From NCBI RefSeq assembly GCF_000341225.1, contig NZ_ANAC01000011.1, positions 310,001 to 374,000 of the forward strand: a stretch of DNA of 64,000 nucleotides, in the 5' to 3' direction. Below the pieces are notes generated by a model. That model saw only the letters and a list, made by a program, of their open reading frames with translations, had not been told where the DNA came from and did not search any database. Positions 61,817 through 64,000 of this stretch are shown here, one piece after another (the stretch's first letter is position 1; the number at the start of each line of letters is the position of its first letter). Position numbers and translations under genes: made by a program. This DNA comes from Nocardiopsis alba DSM 43377 (GTDB lineage Bacteria; Actinomycetota; Actinomycetes; Streptosporangiales; Streptosporangiaceae).

Positions 61817-62791
61817 ATGTCGTTGGCCGAACGCCTCCAGAGCCTCTTCGTGGCCCTGGCGGCCCTCGCCGGTCTGGGGGCGGGCCTGCTCCTGCCCATC
61901 GGCCCGGCCGCCGAACACGTGGTGCTGCCCGCCCTGCTGGCCATGCTCGCCTGTGTCTTCGTGCAGATGGACGCCGCCCACGTGGGCGAGGTCCGTAACG
62001 CCAGGACCCTGGTGGTCGTCAGTCTGGTGTTGAACTTCGTCCTCACCCCGGCCCTGGCCTGGGCGCTGGGCGCCGGACTGCTGGGCGGCGAACCCGACCT
62101 GCGCATCGGACTCCTGCTGCTGTTGGTGACCCCCTGTACGGACTGGTATCTGGTCTTCACCGCCATGGCGCGCGGTCACACCGGTATCGCGGCCGCCCTG
62201 CTACCGGTCAACCTCGTCCTTCAGCTCCTCCTGCTGCCGGTGTACGTGCTGCTGCTGGGCGGACGGGCCGCGATGGTCGACGTGGGCACGCTGGCCGAGT
62301 CGGTGCTCCTGGTACTCGTGGTGCCGCTGGCCCTGGCGATGCTGCTGCGCTGGGCGTCGCAGCGCTGGAAGGGGGCCGACTGGCGGGAGCGCCGGATCCT
62401 CTCCCCGGCCGGAACCCTCGTGCTCCCCCTGCTGTACGCGGCCGTGTTCGCGATGTTCGCCTGGCAGGCCCGGGTCGTGCTCGACCACGCCGCGGACCTC
62501 CTGGTCCTGGTGCCGCCCCTGCTGATCTTCTTCGTCCTGCTGCCCCTGATCGCGACCGGGCTCTCCCGCCTCCTGAAACTGCCCGCGGCACAGCGGGTGA
62601 CACTGACCATGACGGTCACCGCGCGCAACTCGCCGATCGCGCTGGCCATCGCGGTGGCGGCCTTCCCCGACCGGCCGCTGATCGCGGTCGCCCTGGTCGT
62701 GGGGCCGCTCCTGGAACTGCCGGTGCTGGCCCTCCTGGCCCAACTGGTGCGGGTGCGCGAGGCCCGTGGGGAGCGGGCCTCCCGAGGCTGA
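61817..62791 (+). CDS. ACR3/bile-acid:sodium symporter (BASS)-like transporter
   Basis: The 324-residue protein has 10 predicted helices of the BASS fold. LLLLVTPCTDWYLVFTAMAR includes the Cys of ACR3 arsenite carriers (normally in PCTAMV-like context), and TARNSPIALAIAVAAFPD with VVGPLLELPVLALL matches the second half of that family. It is annotated as an arsenic-resistance-like carrier. No ars genes are nearby and its operator is not an ArsR site, so another substrate, such as an organic anion, is possible. Confidence 0.8.
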   Translation: MSLAERLQSLFVALAALAGLGAGLLLPIGPAAEHVVLPALLAMLACVFVQMDAAHVGEVRNARTLVVVSLVLNFVLTPALAWALGAGLLGGEPDLRIGLLLLLVTPCTDWYLVFTAMARGHTGIAAALLPVNLVLQLLLLPVYVLLLGGRAAMVDVGTLAESVLLVLVVPLALAMLLRWASQRWKGADWRERRILSPAGTLVLPLLYAAVFAMFAWQARVVLDHAADLLVLVPPLLIFFVLLPLIATGLSRLLKLPAAQRVTLTMTVTARNSPIALAIAVAAFPDRPLIAVALVVGPLLELPVLALLAQLVRVREARGERASRG

Positions 62792-62911
62792 GCCGGGCCC
62801 GGGCCGGGTGTGGGAGGGGTGTGCGAGGGAACAAGGATCCCGGCGCCCCTCTCGTTCCACCCCCTCTGGGAGGGCGCGCGACCCCCCGGTGAACGAGGAA
62901 CGGTGGAGCAC

Positions 62912-64000
62912 ATGACGATCGACCCGGAGACGACCGCACTCGACACCCCCGGCTGCCGGAACGGCCAGGTCTTCCTGGACAGCGCGGGCTCCTCCCTGGC
63001 GCCCGCGCGCGTGGCCGACACCGTCGTCGACCATCTGCGCAGGGAGACGGAGATCGGCGGCTACCGCGCGGCGGCGGAACGGGAGGAGGACCTGGAGGCG
63101 GGCTACTCCGTCTTCGCCGAACTGCTCGGATGCGCCCCCGAGGAGATCGCCTTCACCGACAGCGCCACGCGGTCGTGGTTCGCGGCCTTCCGGTCGATCC
63201 CCCTGAAGGAGAACGACCGGATCCTGATCACCGAGGTCGAATACGGAGGCAACGCCGTCGCCATGCTGCGTCGGGCCGAGGCGGTCGGGGCGAGCGTCGA
63301 GGTCGTTCCCTCCGACCCCTCCGGAGAAGTCTCCCCGACCGCGCTGCGCGAACTCCTGGACGAGCGGGTCAGGTTCGTCTCCCTCGTGCACGCCCCCACC
63401 AACGGCGGCCTGCTGAACCCGGTACGCGAGGTGGTGGACGCCGCCCACGACGTGGGGGCCCTCGTCCTCCTGGACGGATGCCAGTCCGTGGGCCAGATCT
63501 CGTGCCGAGCCGACGAGACCGGGGCCGACTTCATCGCCGGGACGGGACGCAAATGGCTGCGCGGCCCGCGCGGGACGGGTTTCCTGTACGCGCGCCGCTC
63601 CATCCTGGACGATCTGATCCTGGACGAGATCGACCACCACGGCGGGGAGTGGACCGCTCCGGACCGGACACGGGCCCGCGACGACGCCAAGGTGTTCGAG
63701 CTCTGGGAATCGAGCATCGCGGACCGGCTCGGGCTCATCGAGGCGGCGCGGTACGCCCTGGAACTCGGCGTCCCGGAGATCCGTGAGGCGGTCCGGGGCA
63801 TCAGCGGCCGGCTGCGCGAGGGGCTCGCCCGGATCGAGGGTGTGAGAGTGCACGACCTGGGGGCCCGACACTCGGGGATCGTCACGTTCGACGTGGAGGG
63901 CGTGCCGGCGCCCGAGGTCGTGGCCGCCCTGGCGCGCGCCGACGTGACCGTGACGGTGAGCCGAGAGGCGTCGACACGGATCGATATGGAACGGCGCGGC
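62912..64000 (+). CDS. Class V aminotransferase-fold PLP enzyme, 3' end outside window
   Basis: The open frame from ATG 62912 runs past the window edge (363 codons seen). It reads VFLDSAGSSLAPARVADTVV, EEIAFTDSATRSWFAAFRSI, LVHAPTNGGLLNPVREVV, the PLP Asp in VLLDGCQSVGQISC, and the Schiff-base Lys in AGTGRKWLRGPRGTGFLY. This is the cysteine desulfurase/EgtE-like branch of class V aminotransferases. A C-S lyase or desulfurase role would suit the sulfur genes next to it, but the final part with some active-site residues is missing. Confidence 0.85.
   Translation, partial: MTIDPETTALDTPGCRNGQVFLDSAGSSLAPARVADTVVDHLRRETEIGGYRAAAEREEDLEAGYSVFAELLGCAPEEIAFTDSATRSWFAAFRSIPLKENDRILITEVEYGGNAVAMLRRAEAVGASVEVVPSDPSGEVSPTALRELLDERVRFVSLVHAPTNGGLLNPVREVVDAAHDVGALVLLDGCQSVGQISCRADETGADFIAGTGRKWLRGPRGTGFLYARRSILDDLILDEIDHHGGEWTAPDRTRARDDAKVFELWESSIADRLGLIEAARYALELGVPEIREAVRGISGRLREGLARIEGVRVHDLGARHSGIVTFDVEGVPAPEVVAALARADVTVTVSREASTRIDMERRG

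Overview
The window is ordinary chromosome from a high-GC Gram-positive actinomycete. The signs are strong third-position GC, many GTG starts, a DmdR/IdeR-type iron box, a Hanks-type Ser/Thr kinase, DUF2795 and DUF4333 proteins, a MnhA-MnhB fusion, and several short-leader or leaderless promoters. The gene mix would fit Nocardiopsis or a relative, but that placement is inference. There is no prophage, CRISPR array, complete insertion sequence or biosynthetic gene cluster.

Layout. 0-7 kb: the end of a sensor kinase, a lone TAXI solute-binding lipoprotein, two tandem SLC13 carboxylate transporters duplicated with an exact 1,659-bp period, and a CynX/NimT-type MFS exporter. 7-12.7 kb: a six-gene Mrp/Mnh cation/proton antiporter operon. 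12.7-15.1 kb: a gene-poor patch with a 26-bp perfect inverted repeat, an alpha/beta hydrolase and an APH-type phosphotransferase. 15.1-19 kb: an iron-siderophore ABC operon behind an iron box, whose binding-protein gene carries an in-frame TAG. 19-24.3 kb: a membrane Ser/Thr kinase, a DUF2795 protein and an NMT1/THI5-like ABC transporter. 24.5-29.6 kb: two MFS exporters (one with a MerR-type promoter, one with a MarR regulator and operator), a DinB-like protein and an ArsR-SRPBCC pair. 29.7-33.5 kb: a glycerate-type operon (CdaR-like regulator, glycerate kinase, GntP permease). 33.6-38.3 kb: an XRE-cupin regulator facing a single-cysteine Asp/Glu-racemase-like protein and two NCS1 permeases. 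38.3-43.6 kb: a methionine aminopeptidase, a membrane-anchored serine hydrolase and a convergent two-component pair.

43.8-50.5 kb: tRNA-Lys(TTT), a coiled-coil membrane protein, an NmrA-like/TetR divergent pair, a small membrane protein, an MFS-oxidoreductase fusion opposite an ArsR-like regulator, and two small ORFs. 50.9-57.9 kb: a stand-alone cytochrome oxidase subunit I, a double-DUF4333 lipoprotein, a hydrolase lipoprotein, a kinase/regulator pair and a NUDIX hydrolase. 58-64 kb: a reactive-sulfur cluster consisting of a CsoR/CstR-like sensor, a rhodanese membrane protein, a persulfide dioxygenase-rhodanese fusion and a TauE/SafE exporter, followed by an ACR3-like transporter and a truncated class V aminotransferase.

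The most coherent system is the sulfur cluster. Four copies of one palindrome (ATACnCC-N2-GGnGTAT) sit before the sensor, before the rhodanese gene (twice) and before the dioxygenase gene, which outlines a local sulfane-sulfur regulon. Other points worth a second look are the amber codon in the siderophore-binding protein, the Gly/Cys active site of the racemase-like protein (the arrangement of arylmalonate decarboxylase), the nested operator at the XRE-cupin locus, the MFS-oxidoreductase fusion with an internal ribosome binding site, and the 26-bp inverted repeat at 12,981-13,243.
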